Assembly: GCF_003605385.1 (NCBI RefSeq)
Contig: NZ_QYTV02000001.1
Coordinates: 394,249-458,248 of the forward strand
DNA length: 64,000 bases
Direction of reading: 5' to 3'
Source: Siminovitchia acidinfaciens
GTDB lineage: Bacteria; Bacillota; Bacilli; Bacillales; Bacillaceae_C
The notes below the pieces were generated by a model. It did not search any database and had not been told where the DNA came from. It saw only the letters and a list, made by a program, of their open reading frames with translations. This document shows, piece after piece, positions 1 to 9,075 of the stretch; positions within the stretch are counted from its first letter, which is position 1; each line of letters starts with the position of its first letter. A program made the translations under genes and the position numbers.

Positions 1-681
1 AATGAAGGCTCATCAAAAACGGAAAAGATAGGATTTGAGAACAGACGTGCAATTGAGAAGGGAGTCGGATTACACATCAATGGTGAGGCTGCTCTTGAAC
101 ATCCAAAAAGACTGTTCGGTATCATGGTTGTGAACGGAAGATGGATTTTCGATGAATATGTTAAGAGTGAATCGGTATGGCATCGACATCAACAAAAGCC
201 TCATAGCTACTCGACTGCACTGAACACACGTGTAGCCAGGGCCGTTGCAAACATCGCTGTTCCTGAACCGAGCGGAATAAAGGCCATCGACCCTTGCTGC
301 GGAATCGGGACTGTGCTGGTGGAAGCTTTATCTATGGGGATTGATATTGTGGGAAGTGACAAGAACCCTCTTATCCTCGATGGCGTCAGAGAGAATATCG
401 CTTATTTCGGGCTTTCGGGAAAAGTGACCTTCACAGACATCCGTGACGTTACGAGTCACTATGATGTGGCAATTATCGATTTACCTTACAATTTATGTTG
501 CGCCATCACCCCTGAGTAGCAGAAAGAAATTATCAGTCATGCACGCAGGATTGCCCAGAGGGCCGTATTGGTAACTGTTGAACCAATCGATGACATCCTG
601 CTAGAAGAGGGATTTTCTATTATAGACCGTGCTGTCGTCAGCAAAGGAAAATTCACACGCGAAGTGATTGTGTGTAAATAG
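1..681 (+). pseudogene. RNA methyltransferase (TRMT11/UPF0020-like), interrupted and 5'-truncated by the window
   Basis: The frame is open from base 1, so the gene begins upstream of the window. It carries a Rossmann SAM-binding motif (IDPCCGIGTVLVEAL, about bases 280-330) and a DLPYN catalytic-type motif near 478, as in the THUMP/UPF0020 family of tRNA or rRNA guanine-N2 methyltransferases. A TAG at 517-519 interrupts the frame, yet the same frame continues with sensible sequence (ending in EVIVCK) to a TAG at 679-681. The simplest reading is a CAG-to-TAG type nonsense change in a formerly intact gene. The ATG at 124 is internal and not a start. A sequencing error cannot be excluded. The family call is fairly sure, the exact substrate is not. 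Confidence 0.7.
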
Positions 682-701
682 GTTTCCTTAGAAATGAAAA
701 A

Positions 702-736
702 AGACTGTAGACAATATGTAAGTTTGTTTACAGTCT
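702..736 (-). terminator. Rho-independent terminator read on the minus strand
   Basis: A 12-bp stem (AGACTGTAGACA pairing with TGTTTACAGTCT, one G-U pair) with an 11-base loop. On the minus strand it is followed by a run of T, so it fits the end of the decayed minus-strand pseudouridine synthase at 831-974. Confidence 0.6.
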
Positions 737-830
737 AAAGCTGATGTTCATCAATTACCCTGTCCGTGTTCTTTTTTAATGCGGAAAATAAAGATGCTTG
801 TCGTTCTATCTAAGCTATAATCTATGATTT

Positions 831-974
831 TCACCATTCTTTCGGCTCATAGTCTAAGTCTCTGAACAATCGACCTCGCTCTTTCTTGGTTAAATCTCTC
901 CATTGACCAGGAGGAAGGTTGCCCAAAACTTGAAGTCGCAATCGTCCTACCAGAAATACTTTAATGAACGGTGT
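831..974 (-). pseudogene. C-terminal remnant of an RsuA/RluB-family pseudouridine synthase
   Basis: Read on the minus strand, 47 codons end in TGA at 831-833. The peptide contains VGRLRLQVLGNLPPGQWRD and ends LFRDLDYEPKEW, which matches the extreme C-terminus of RsuA/RluB/RluF-type rRNA pseudouridine synthases (the LPPGxWRxLTxxE tail). A TGA at 975-977 closes the frame immediately upstream, and no S4 or catalytic domain precedes it in any frame. It is therefore only a tail fragment. Its own terminator follows at 702-736. Too short to name a member of the family. Confidence 0.55.
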
Positions 975-1292
975 TCATCTATCAAATTCGCCTCTACGAA
1001 AACCACCACTTGCAACAGGGGGGCCCCCTAGTATAAGCTTCTTACGTAATCTTATATCAGCAATTATTATACGCTCGAAGGTTTCAAAGAAATTATTTCA
1101 TCAATGATTCTACGTATCCGGTTCATACTTTCGTATAAATATCTTTTTAAATTTAGTATGATTGAATAATTGGAATTGTTTAAAAAAACAAATAGAATTT
1201 TTATAGGCCTAGTGATATACATACTTATATCACTCATTAAGGATAAATAGATTCTATTTATCTTTAAATTAATGATTAAGAGGAGGAAGCAA

Positions 1293-3377
1293 ATGTACAG
1301 AGTCGGAATTGATGTCGGTGGAACTTTTACAGATCTTTTTGCGTGGGTGGGAGATTCGGGGAGTATAGGAAAAGTCAGGATGGCCAAGGTATTGTCAACT
1401 CCAGAGGACCCAGTGGTCGGTTTTATGAATGCGCTCTCAAAGGCAGGTATCGCACCTTCAGAAATTGAAACAGTGATCCATGGAACTACCATTGGAACAA
1501 ATGCGTTGATCGAGCGTAAATATCCCGAACCTGCTATGGTTACAACCGCTGGATTCAGGGATACGATTGAGATCAAAAGACAGAGCCGACACCATCTCTA
1601 TGACCCCTATGCGGTGAAGCCATCTCCACTTATCAGCCGAAAACAACGTTTTACCGTTAGTGAGAAAATGGGAGCTGATGGTTCTACAGTCAAACCATTA
1701 AACCGAGAGGAAGGCCTTCAAGTAGCAAGGAAAATTGCTGAAAGAGGCATAAAAAATATTGCTATTTGCTTCATTAATTCTTACGTAAGTGGGCGCCATG
1801 AGCAGGAAATGCGAGATATTATCTTAGAGGTCATTCCAGATGCGAAGATTGCCGTATCATCTGAAACTCGGCCAAAGATCCGTGAATTAGGAAGATTTAT
1901 GACGACAGCAATTAGAGCGTGCTTGTTTCCTGTAGTAGGTGACTATGTCGTAAGATTGGAAAAAACTTTACAGGAAGCAGGATGTAAAGCTCCTCTCTTT
2001 ATCGTTAAGAGCAACGGCGGCATGATGCGGAGCCAGACAGCAAAAGAACGGCCGGAAGAGCTAATAGAGTCAGGACCTGCAGGCGGGGTTGCGGCGGGAA
2101 ATTTCATCCATAGCATGCTCGGATTAAATAATATGATTATTACGGATGTAGGGGGTACAAGCTTTGAGGCTTGCCTCATGGAAAATGGCCAAGGGTTAGT
2201 GACTGATGAATATGAGCTTGAATGGGAGATGCCGCTCATCACCCCTATGCTAGACATTCGGAGCATTGGAGCTGGAGGCGGATCCATTGCTTGGATAGAC
2301 GAAGGAGGATCCCTCCGTGTAGGACCGCAAAGTGCAGGGGCAGATCCGGGTCCAGCTTGTTATGGCAAAGGTGGAGTATCTCCTACCGTTACAGATGCTA
2401 ATTTGGTATTGGGTAGACTGAACTCAACATTAAGCGGGAAGTTCCAACTGGACTATGATGCTGCGGTTGAAGCGATTGAAAAAGTATCAGAACCTTTAGG
2501 ACTTTCAGTCATTGAGTGTGCAGAAGGAATTATTGAAATTGCATGTGAAAATATGGCTGATGCCATCAGAATGGTATCTACTGACAGAGGTAGAGACCCG
2601 CGGGATCAGACATATGTATCCTACGGGGGAGCAGGCGGGCTGCATGCCTATAAAGTAGCGCAGTCTGCAGGAATCAATAGAATTTTGATACCTCCTTTTG
2701 TTGGGGTGGATTGCTCAGCAGGAGCGACAACAATGAACGTTCGTCATGATGTAGAGGGAACTTTCTATGCTGCGCTCTTAGAGGTCGATCCAGCGGAACT
2801 GACCAAGGCCTTTGAAAAACTCGAAAAAGACTGTACCGACATGTTGGTCAACGACGGAGTTGCTCCTGAAGAAATCAATCTGGAGAGAACGGCATTAATG
2901 CGCTATGTTGGACAATCGTATGAGGTAGCGACCCCAGTTCCAAACAGAATACTTGATGAAGAAACACTTAAAGAAATTGCACACGAGTTTAACAACCAAC
3001 ACAAACTTGAATACGGTGTGTATTCGGAGGACTTCCCCATTGCATTCGTTACATTGCGAGTCACAGGGGCAAGCCAGGCAGAACAGCCTCTAAAAGATCA
3101 TCTAGGGAAAATTTTAGGGCCAAAAGGAGAAAAAGCGTCTAATCAAATCAGTGGGCAAAGAGAATCTTATTTTAATGGTAAAAAATATTTAGCAGATTTG
3201 TATGAAGTTGATCAAATTTCAAAAGGGCAGAAAATTCAAGGGCCTGCCTTTATTGCCCATCCAAACAGCGAGATTGTTCTCCCGCCGGAAGCCTCAGCGG
3301 TAATTGATGAATATGGATTTATCCATATCTCGGTAAATAAGGAAGCAAAGATAACAATGAAGGAGGCTGTCCTATGA
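1293..3377 (+). CDS. hyuA: Hydantoinase/oxoprolinase subunit A (N-methylhydantoinase A-like)
   Basis: ATP-dependent amidohydrolase large subunit of the HyuA/OplA/acetone-carboxylase superfamily, about 694 residues, cytosolic. The actin-like ATPase motif VGIDVGGTFTD is at residues 4-14, HGTTIGTNAL near 63, ITDVGGTSFEA in the middle, and the signature IGAGGGSIAWID followed by GADPGPACYGKGG. I chose ATG 1293 because AGGAGG (1281-1286) sits 6 bases upstream; an upstream in-frame ATG at 1272 has no ribosome site. It overlaps hyuB by four bases (ATGA), so the two are translationally coupled and should form a heteromer. Members hydrolyse 5-oxoproline, hydantoins, N-methylhydantoin or carboxylate ketones, and sequence reading cannot choose. 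The neighbouring demethylase genes make an N-methylated cyclic amide an attractive but unproven substrate. Confidence 0.9.
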   Translation: MYRVGIDVGGTFTDLFAWVGDSGSIGKVRMAKVLSTPEDPVVGFMNALSKAGIAPSEIETVIHGTTIGTNALIERKYPEPAMVTTAGFRDTIEIKRQSRHHLYDPYAVKPSPLISRKQRFTVSEKMGADGSTVKPLNREEGLQVARKIAERGIKNIAICFINSYVSGRHEQEMRDIILEVIPDAKIAVSSETRPKIRELGRFMTTAIRACLFPVVGDYVVRLEKTLQEAGCKAPLFIVKSNGGMMRSQTAKERPEELIESGPAGGVAAGNFIHSMLGLNNMIITDVGGTSFEACLMENGQGLVTDEYELEWEMPLITPMLDIRSIGAGGGSIAWIDEGGSLRVGPQSAGADPGPACYGKGGVSPTVTDANLVLGRLNSTLSGKFQLDYDAAVEAIEKVSEPLGLSVIECAEGIIEIACENMADAIRMVSTDRGRDPRDQTYVSYGGAGGLHAYKVAQSAGINRILIPPFVGVDCSAGATTMNVRHDVEGTFYAALLEVDPAELTKAFEKLEKDCTDMLVNDGVAPEEINLERTALMRYVGQSYEVATPVPNRILDEETLKEIAHEFNNQHKLEYGVYSEDFPIAFVTLRVTGASQAEQPLKDHLGKILGPKGEKASNQISGQRESYFNGKKYLADLYEVDQISKGQKIQGPAFIAHPNSEIVLPPEASAVIDEYGFIHISVNKEAKITMKEAVL

Positions 3378-5140
3378 CTGTAAAGAGTACTGTAGAGCGT
3401 GTACTGGATCCTATTACTTTCGAAGTGTTAAGAAGATCGTTTGTATACACATGTGAGAGAATGAGTCTGGTTTTGAAAAAAGCGTCATTTTCTCCAATTA
3501 TTTACGATATGGTTGACTTTTCAAATGCTATTTTTAGTCCGGATGTTGAGTTAATAGGCCAGACTGCAAACTGTCCTGTTCATATTGCGGCCATGCATTT
3601 TAGTGCCCAAGCTGCCTTAGAAAAGTTTCCGTTGGATGAGCTGGAGGAAGAGGATGTGGTTGTCTTAAACGACCCCTATAATGGAGGTACTCATACACCA
3701 GATGTAACGATGGTCATGCCTGTTTTCTATCAAGAGGAACTACTGGGGTTTGCGGTGAGCCGTGCCCACTGGACGGATGTTGGAGGAGGAATGGATACAC
3801 ATGTAGCCGGTGAAGGGCTGAGACTGCCTCCATTAATGCTCTATAGAAAAGGCGAACCTAATAAAGATCTTATCGACATTATTAAAAACAGTTCAAGGAC
3901 ACCCCATTATGTTGAAGGGGACATTCAAGCGCAGATGGGCGCCTTGCGGGCAGCCAAGGATGAACTCATCCGTTTGGCGGACAAATACGGAATTGATACA
4001 GTGAGGCAAGGAATGCGAGAAGTTTTGGATTATACACAAACTATGACCAAGGAAGCGATTAAGAAAATTCCAGATGGCGTTTATGAGGCCGGGGATTATA
4101 TAGAAAGTGATGGCTATAGTGATAAACCTATTCGCCTAAAAGTTAGGCTAACCGTGAAGGGGGATAGAATTGGCGTTGACTTTACTGGAAGTGACCCAAT
4201 ATCTATGGGGCCGATCAATTCACCGTATGCTAATACGGCTTCCGCTGTCTATTATTCATTAAAGTTCTTTCTTAATCCTGATGCTCCTGCCAATGCTGGA
4301 ATGTATAGGCAAATTGATTTGACCATACCTGAAGGAACATGGCTAAATCCGGTGTGGCCAGCGCCTACACTTGGGTGTACAACTGCAACATCGTCTAAAA
4401 TCACTTCTTCCATTTGGCAGGCATTGTCAAAAGCACTTCCGGAATTGATTGTAGCTCCAACATGCTCGGATGCTAACTGGTTCGTAGCTAGCGCTACTGA
4501 TCCAAAGACCAATGAGACACACGTATTTACGGACTTACCTGCTGGAGGATGGGGTGGGACACCGTACAGTGACGGCATGCATGTAACAATGGACCCTTTA
4601 GGGAACTGTCAAAATTTGCCGGCTGAAATAGCGGAAATCTTGTATCCTATTCGTTATAACGCATATGAAATGAGAACGGACTCTGCAGGGGCTGGACGTT
4701 ACAGAGGCGGTGTAGGGGTTCGGATGGAAGTCGAATTTATCGACCGGGGTGAATTGATTTGGATGGAGTCATCCAGAACATTGGAAGGGTCTCCGGGAGT
4801 GAACGGAGGGAAGCATTCTGCACCTCAAAGACAGCTGTTGAAAACAGCGGATGGCCAATTTAAAACAATCGGAGGCTTAGCCGATGACGGCACTTGGTAT
4901 CCGCAAATGCTGGGTGGAGTTCATTTCCAACCTGGTGAATCGTTTGTGTTTCAAAGCACTGGCGGAGGCGGATGGGGTAATCCCATGGAACGTGACCCAG
5001 AAGCTGTAGCTGAAGATGTTAGGAATGAGTTGGTTTCAAAAAAGCAGGCAGAAGAGATCTACGGGGTTGTCCTTACGGAGAGCTTGGAACTGGAAGTGGA
5101 ATTAACGCAAGAAAAAAGAAAGGCTTCCGCTGCTCGGTAA
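3374..5140 (+). CDS. hyuB: Hydantoinase/oxoprolinase subunit B (N-methylhydantoinase B-like)
   Basis: The 588-residue partner of HyuA. It shows the HyuB-family motifs VVLNDPYNGGTHTPDVT (near residue 95) and SRAHWTDVGG (near 137), whose histidines and aspartates are the probable metal ligands, and the C-terminal glycine-rich STGGGGWGNPMERDP. Length is normal for the family. The start ATG overlaps the hyuA stop (ATGA), with AAGGAGG about 8 bases before it. A stem-loop at 5185-5234 separates it from the downstream flavoprotein genes, so these two may be expressed at a different level from the rest. Substrate open, as for subunit A. Confidence 0.9.
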   Translation: MTVKSTVERVLDPITFEVLRRSFVYTCERMSLVLKKASFSPIIYDMVDFSNAIFSPDVELIGQTANCPVHIAAMHFSAQAALEKFPLDELEEEDVVVLNDPYNGGTHTPDVTMVMPVFYQEELLGFAVSRAHWTDVGGGMDTHVAGEGLRLPPLMLYRKGEPNKDLIDIIKNSSRTPHYVEGDIQAQMGALRAAKDELIRLADKYGIDTVRQGMREVLDYTQTMTKEAIKKIPDGVYEAGDYIESDGYSDKPIRLKVRLTVKGDRIGVDFTGSDPISMGPINSPYANTASAVYYSLKFFLNPDAPANAGMYRQIDLTIPEGTWLNPVWPAPTLGCTTATSSKITSSIWQALSKALPELIVAPTCSDANWFVASATDPKTNETHVFTDLPAGGWGGTPYSDGMHVTMDPLGNCQNLPAEIAEILYPIRYNAYEMRTDSAGAGRYRGGVGVRMEVEFIDRGELIWMESSRTLEGSPGVNGGKHSAPQRQLLKTADGQFKTIGGLADDGTWYPQMLGGVHFQPGESFVFQSTGGGGWGNPMERDPEAVAEDVRNELVSKKQAEEIYGVVLTESLELEVELTQEKRKASAAR

Positions 5141-5184
5141 CCGGTCAGGCAATTGAATTCATAAAGTCAGCAGGGTTTTGACCA

Positions 5185-5234
5185 AAATAACCTCGGAACC
5201 GTACTTCATCTGATGAAGTTATCCGAGGTTATTT
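5185..5234 (+). terminator. Stem-loop between hyuB and the ETF genes
   Basis: A perfect 13-bp inverted repeat (AAATAACCTCGGA with TCCGAGGTTATTT) encloses a second small palindrome (CTTCATCTGATGAAG). The 3' side is ATTT rather than a strong T-run, so it may be a partial terminator, an mRNA processing or stability element, or an operator. Confidence 0.5.
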
Positions 5235-5290
5235 AATAGAATAATTCCCTTAATTACATATATTTACTCTTGTGTTAAGGAGGTATGGAT

Positions 5291-6295
5291 TTGGCACTAT
5301 GCTATATACCTTTAATAAACGGAAAATCTATTAAACCAGAGGCGCGTGGCCTTATCAAGCAAACTAAAAAATTGGCTAATCACGTAACCGCCATAGTAAT
5401 ACATTGTGGCATGAAAGTCAGTGACATGGACCTCGATTGTGATGAGATTTATATGATTGAACTGAATGAAGATCAATGGCCCGTCGCTGCTAACCATATT
5501 CACGCCTTCCAGACATTTAATAAAGATAGGAACAACGAAACTATTATTTTTCTTGATTCGCCACTATACGGAGAAATAGCATCCGGACTTGCTTACATTT
5601 TTAATAAAAAAATGATTAACAAGGCAATGGATATGGTGGTACAGCAGAATCAACTGTCAGTTAAAAAGGAAATATACGGCGGTAAGGCGTGTTCCAATGA
5701 AATAATTGATCAGGGTAGCTTGATCACTTTTGATCCAACATACATTCCCGTTTCTACAAAGAAGAAAACTAATATGCCAGTCTTACATATTGATTACGTA
5801 GGGCCTTGCCAAGTCAGTTCGATTCAACTAGTTGAACAAAAGCAACTTAATTGGGATGAGGTCGCACTGACTGAAGCAAGTTGTGTAATTGGTGTTGGAA
5901 GGGGTGTTCATAGCGCCTTTAACAAAGATCAGTTTCAGCAAGTTGAAGAATTGGCCAGGATTTTACATGCACCAATCGGCGGTAGTAAAGTAGCTGATGA
6001 ACTCCAAATTACTCCTAGGGAAAAGCGGATTGGTTCAAGCGGGGTTTACATTGATCAGGCTGACATCTATATAGCTATTGGAATATCAGGCTCTTCCCAA
6101 CATTTAGATGGTATAAAAAATGTAAGGCATGTTGTAGCAATAAACAGTGATGCAGCAGCTCCTATATTTAAACGTTGTGAACTTGGGATTATCTCCCCTT
6201 TTGAAGAGGTGTTGCCCAAGCTCGTCGACATCATTAAGGAAAAAAGTGGAGTGGATAACAGTGAGATTACTAGTCATCATCAGGCAGGTGTATGA
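5291..6295 (+). CDS. etfA: Electron transfer flavoprotein alpha subunit (FixB/EtfA family)
   Basis: FAD-carrying subunit of an electron-transfer flavoprotein, about 334 residues. The C-terminal FAD domain is clear: GGSKVADELQ, PREKRIGSSGVYID, IGISGSSQHLDGIK and VVAINSDAAAPIFKRCELG. It should accept electrons from the demethylase-type flavoprotein at 9072-11024 and pass them to the membrane Fe-S protein at 7083-8327. Start: the ATG at 5285 lies only one base after AAGGAGG (5277-5283), too close; the in-frame TTG at 5291 is 7 bases away, so I favour TTG. The gene overlaps the beta subunit by 35 bases. It resembles the ETFs of dimethylglycine/N-methylproline catabolic clusters more than the housekeeping one, judging from its neighbours. 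Confidence 0.85.
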   Translation: MALCYIPLINGKSIKPEARGLIKQTKKLANHVTAIVIHCGMKVSDMDLDCDEIYMIELNEDQWPVAANHIHAFQTFNKDRNNETIIFLDSPLYGEIASGLAYIFNKKMINKAMDMVVQQNQLSVKKEIYGGKACSNEIIDQGSLITFDPTYIPVSTKKKTNMPVLHIDYVGPCQVSSIQLVEQKQLNWDEVALTEASCVIGVGRGVHSAFNKDQFQQVEELARILHAPIGGSKVADELQITPREKRIGSSGVYIDQADIYIAIGISGSSQHLDGIKNVRHVVAINSDAAAPIFKRCELGIISPFEEVLPKLVDIIKEKSGVDNSEITSHHQAGV

Positions 6296-7076
6296 ACAGA
6301 AGTCTGTTCGCTGGGATTATCAAAAAGGAGAATTGGGGTATAAGAGAGCAACTATTAATAGGGCAGATTTTCATGCCTTACAATGGGCCTACGAATATGC
6401 AACTAAGCAGAATGGTAAAATGGATGTTTTTTTATTAGCAAGGGAAAAAGTAGAGAAAAAAACACTGGATATCTTGAATGGATTTCCCATAGAGCTCTGC
6501 TTTCATATTGAGCGTGGTGAAAGTGATCAGGAAGATGCCGCATTTATGGAGACTTTGCTTAGCTGCGATATGTATGACCTGATTGTCTCGGGGGAAGAGA
6601 CAGAAGACGACCATGATCGGTCATTAGTTCCGTTGCTAGGGACATCACTGAACATTCCCTCTTTAACTTCTGTACACCATATAGAAGCAGATGAAAAAAA
6701 CAATCTTCTTGCACATCGAAAAGAGGAGAGGGGAATGACGCAAGTATTTAAAATACAACTTCCTGCTGCTTTATCCGTAACTACGCAAATTTCGAAACTA
6801 AGTTACAGGAAATACAAACCTAAAAGACCAATGAAAACAGTTATTAAACAAAGAGATTTAAAGAATAGCAGCTCTATTAAAAGAATCGGTGCCCCTGAAC
6901 CCAATATATTTATAAGTGACGACATCCCAGACGAGGAATCTGCAGAGTCAAGACTTTTACATATTATGGGTTTTAGTTCAAAAGGGAATGCAGGACCAGC
7001 TAAAAGGACACAAACTCTGTCAGAAGAACATCTTTATTACACAGCAGAGCGTCTGATGAAATGGCTAAAGGAGTAG
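6261..7076 (+). CDS. etfB: Electron transfer flavoprotein beta subunit (FixA/EtfB family)
   Basis: About 271 residues, partner of the preceding alpha subunit. It opens with RLLVIIRQVYEQK and carries the family's AMP-domain pattern around SGEETEDDHDRSLVPLLGTS followed by LNIPSLTSVHHIE, equivalent to the xxDxDxxxVGPxLAExLGIP region. The true start is GTG 6261, inside the end of etfA, preceded by a GGAG-type ribosome site near 6248. An open frame extends further upstream to 6147 but lies over etfA and lacks a ribosome site. The coding end is followed after 6 bases by the Fe-S membrane protein gene. The sequence is divergent from housekeeping EtfB, consistent with a dedicated pathway. Confidence 0.8.
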   Translation: MRLLVIIRQVYEQKSVRWDYQKGELGYKRATINRADFHALQWAYEYATKQNGKMDVFLLAREKVEKKTLDILNGFPIELCFHIERGESDQEDAAFMETLLSCDMYDLIVSGEETEDDHDRSLVPLLGTSLNIPSLTSVHHIEADEKNNLLAHRKEERGMTQVFKIQLPAALSVTTQISKLSYRKYKPKRPMKTVIKQRDLKNSSSIKRIGAPEPNIFISDDIPDEESAESRLLHIMGFSSKGNAGPAKRTQTLSEEHLYYTAERLMKWLKE

Positions 7077-7082
7077 AGAAAA

Positions 7083-8327
7083 ATGGAGATTGAAAGAGAC
7101 ACCTTTTGGAATATTTCATCTGATGCACAAATTGTTTTTTACATTCTTGCAGGAATGTCCATTATCGCTTTCTTATATGGATTTTATAGAAGGTATAGAC
7201 TATGGAATAAGGGTCAAAGGGAAAAAGTGGAATGGAAACATGTAAAAGATAATATCGGATATTTTTTTCAGTTCGCCATCCGGCAGACAAAGGTGCAAAA
7301 AGACCGGATGCCGGGGGTCATGCATAAGTTAGTGGCCTATGGCTTTATCGTTTTATTTATTGGAACGGTACTTGTTTTTATTGATGAAGACTTTAAGATC
7401 CCCATCCTACAGGGGGGATTTTATCTGGTATATGAACTGGTATTAGACCTTTTTGGAATTGCCTTTCTCGTAGGGCTTGCCGGGTTTCTGTTAATCAGGG
7501 GCGGAAATTTTCGGAAAAGATTGCTTCGGGGAAAGATGGACTATTTATTCTTGATTTTACTGTTTGTAATAGGGGTTGGTGGATATATCGCGGAAGGGAT
7601 CCGGCTCAGTGAAACCAAGGTCGATTATGCCCATTGGTCTCCGGTAGGATATGTGCTTAGCCTGTTGTTTAATGAAAGCCGGGTGTTTAAAGGGGATACG
7701 TACTTGTTTTGGTGGCTTACCCATTCGATACTTGCTTTTATCCTCATTGCGATTACTCCATTTACAAAGCTATTTCACTTGTTTACTGCCCCACTGAACC
7801 TTTTGCTTTCTCCTGTAAAAAGATCGGGAGATTTCCAGGTTGAATCAGCAATGAAAGATGGAACACAGCGGCGGAGAAACGTCAGTCATATCTATGACTT
7901 TACCAATCTACAGCTCTTAAGCACTGATGCCTGCACTGAGTGCGGAAGGTGCGACCATGTCTGTCCTGCTAACCTAAGCGGAAAAGACTTGGCCCCTAGA
8001 AATATCGTTATGAAAATCAGAGATAACATGCAGGAAAATGGGCCGATTTCTTCTTTTATATCAGCGGAAGAATTAAAACAGTGCACAAGCTGCGGTGCTT
8101 GTGTTGAAGCTTGCCCTGTTTCGATAAATCATATCGATTTAATTTTATCAATGCGCAGGGGAGCGCTGCCGGATAAATTGTTAAATCCGCACGCTGGGGA
8201 AGCAATGGTGAATTTGGAACAAGATGAAAATATTTGGGGCGCACCATGGTCTGAAAGAGAAGATTGGGCAAAAGGCCTGAATATCCCTGTTTTGCGGGAT
8301 ACTGAAAACCCAAGGAAGGAGGCATAA
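7083..8327 (+). CDS. Membrane Fe-S oxidoreductase, N-terminal half of a DgcB/YwjF-like protein
   Basis: A 414-residue protein with about five membrane helices in its first 245 residues (NarI/heterodisulfide-reductase-type cytochrome-like region) and then two ferredoxin-type [4Fe-4S] motifs, CTECGRCDHVCP near residue 285 and CTSCGACVEACP near 340. In single-chain relatives (B. subtilis YwjF, Pseudomonas DgcB) this half is fused to two cysteine-rich CCG domains; here those are on the next gene, 4 bases downstream. The likely role is passing electrons from the ETF to menaquinone in the cytoplasmic membrane. The ribosome site is weak and sits at the end of etfB, pointing to coupled translation. 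Confidence 0.85.
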   Translation: MEIERDTFWNISSDAQIVFYILAGMSIIAFLYGFYRRYRLWNKGQREKVEWKHVKDNIGYFFQFAIRQTKVQKDRMPGVMHKLVAYGFIVLFIGTVLVFIDEDFKIPILQGGFYLVYELVLDLFGIAFLVGLAGFLLIRGGNFRKRLLRGKMDYLFLILLFVIGVGGYIAEGIRLSETKVDYAHWSPVGYVLSLLFNESRVFKGDTYLFWWLTHSILAFILIAITPFTKLFHLFTAPLNLLLSPVKRSGDFQVESAMKDGTQRRRNVSHIYDFTNLQLLSTDACTECGRCDHVCPANLSGKDLAPRNIVMKIRDNMQENGPISSFISAEELKQCTSCGACVEACPVSINHIDLILSMRRGALPDKLLNPHAGEAMVNLEQDENIWGAPWSEREDWAKGLNIPVLRDTENPRKEA

Positions 8328-8331
8328 CATC

Positions 8332-9075
8332 ATGGAGGTGTTATTTTGGGTTGGCTGCGCAGCGGCTTATGACGCACGGTTAAAAAAAATTGCTTTAGCG
8401 TTTGCGCAGATTATGGATAAAGCTGGTGTCAGCTATGCCATTTTGGGAAATGAAGAAAGGTGCACAGGTGATATAGCTAGGAGGTTGGGCGATGAAGATT
8501 TGTATGAAAACCTGGCTAAAACAAATATTGAAACATTAAATAGGCATGGCGTTACTTCTATTGTCACGACTTGCCCGCACTGTTTCAATATCTTTAAAAA
8601 TGAATACCCAAAACTCGGCGGGACGTTTGAAGTAGAACATTATACGACATTTATATATAACCTCATTCAATCCGGCCAGCTGAAAGTGCCCAGTACTGAA
8701 AAGAAAGAAATCATTACGTACCATGATCCTTGCTACCTCGGGCGTCAAAACGGCATTTTTGAGGAGCCAAGAGACATACTTGAAATCCTTGGCTATGAAA
8801 TTAAGGAGATGGAGCACACCAAAGAAAAGTCTTTCTGCTGCGGTGCTGGAGGCGGGATGATGTTCCAGGATGTCAATAAAGGTGAAAAAATGAACAGTAT
8901 TAGGGCATCTGAAGCAGTTTCAACAGGAGCTTCTACAACGGCAACCGGTTGTCCATTCTGCCTGGTTATGATGGAAGAAGCAATAGAGGCCATTAACCAG
9001 AAAGAGGGGAAGAACTTTTTTACACGTGATATTGCCGAGATTGTAAATGAACTGACAGAAAGGGGGCGGCGATGA
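8332..9075 (+). CDS. Cysteine-rich (CCG-domain) Fe-S protein, HdrB-like half of the ETF:quinone oxidoreductase
   Basis: A 247-residue soluble protein with two CCG-type cysteine-rich domains: CPHCFNIF and YHDPCYLGR in the middle, SFCCGAGGGMM near residue 165 and TGCPFCLVMM near 205. Such domains bind a non-cubane [4Fe-4S] cluster in HdrB and occur at the C-terminus of DgcB/YwjF/GlpC-type proteins. AAGGAGG lies 9 bases before ATG 8332. It overlaps the next gene by ATGA, so it is coupled to the flavin enzyme. Together with the 7083-8327 product it forms what is usually one polypeptide. A split arrangement is known in some relatives, so it is unusual rather than new. Confidence 0.85.
   Translation: MEVLFWVGCAAAYDARLKKIALAFAQIMDKAGVSYAILGNEERCTGDIARRLGDEDLYENLAKTNIETLNRHGVTSIVTTCPHCFNIFKNEYPKLGGTFEVEHYTTFIYNLIQSGQLKVPSTEKKEIITYHDPCYLGRQNGIFEEPRDILEILGYEIKEMEHTKEKSFCCGAGGGMMFQDVNKGEKMNSIRASEAVSTGASTTATGCPFCLVMMEEAIEAINQKEGKNFFTRDIAEIVNELTERGRR

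Noticed and set aside
6147-6260. Upstream extension of the ETF beta frame
   Set aside because: It lies inside the ETF alpha gene in another register, without a ribosome site; GTG 6261 is a better start.
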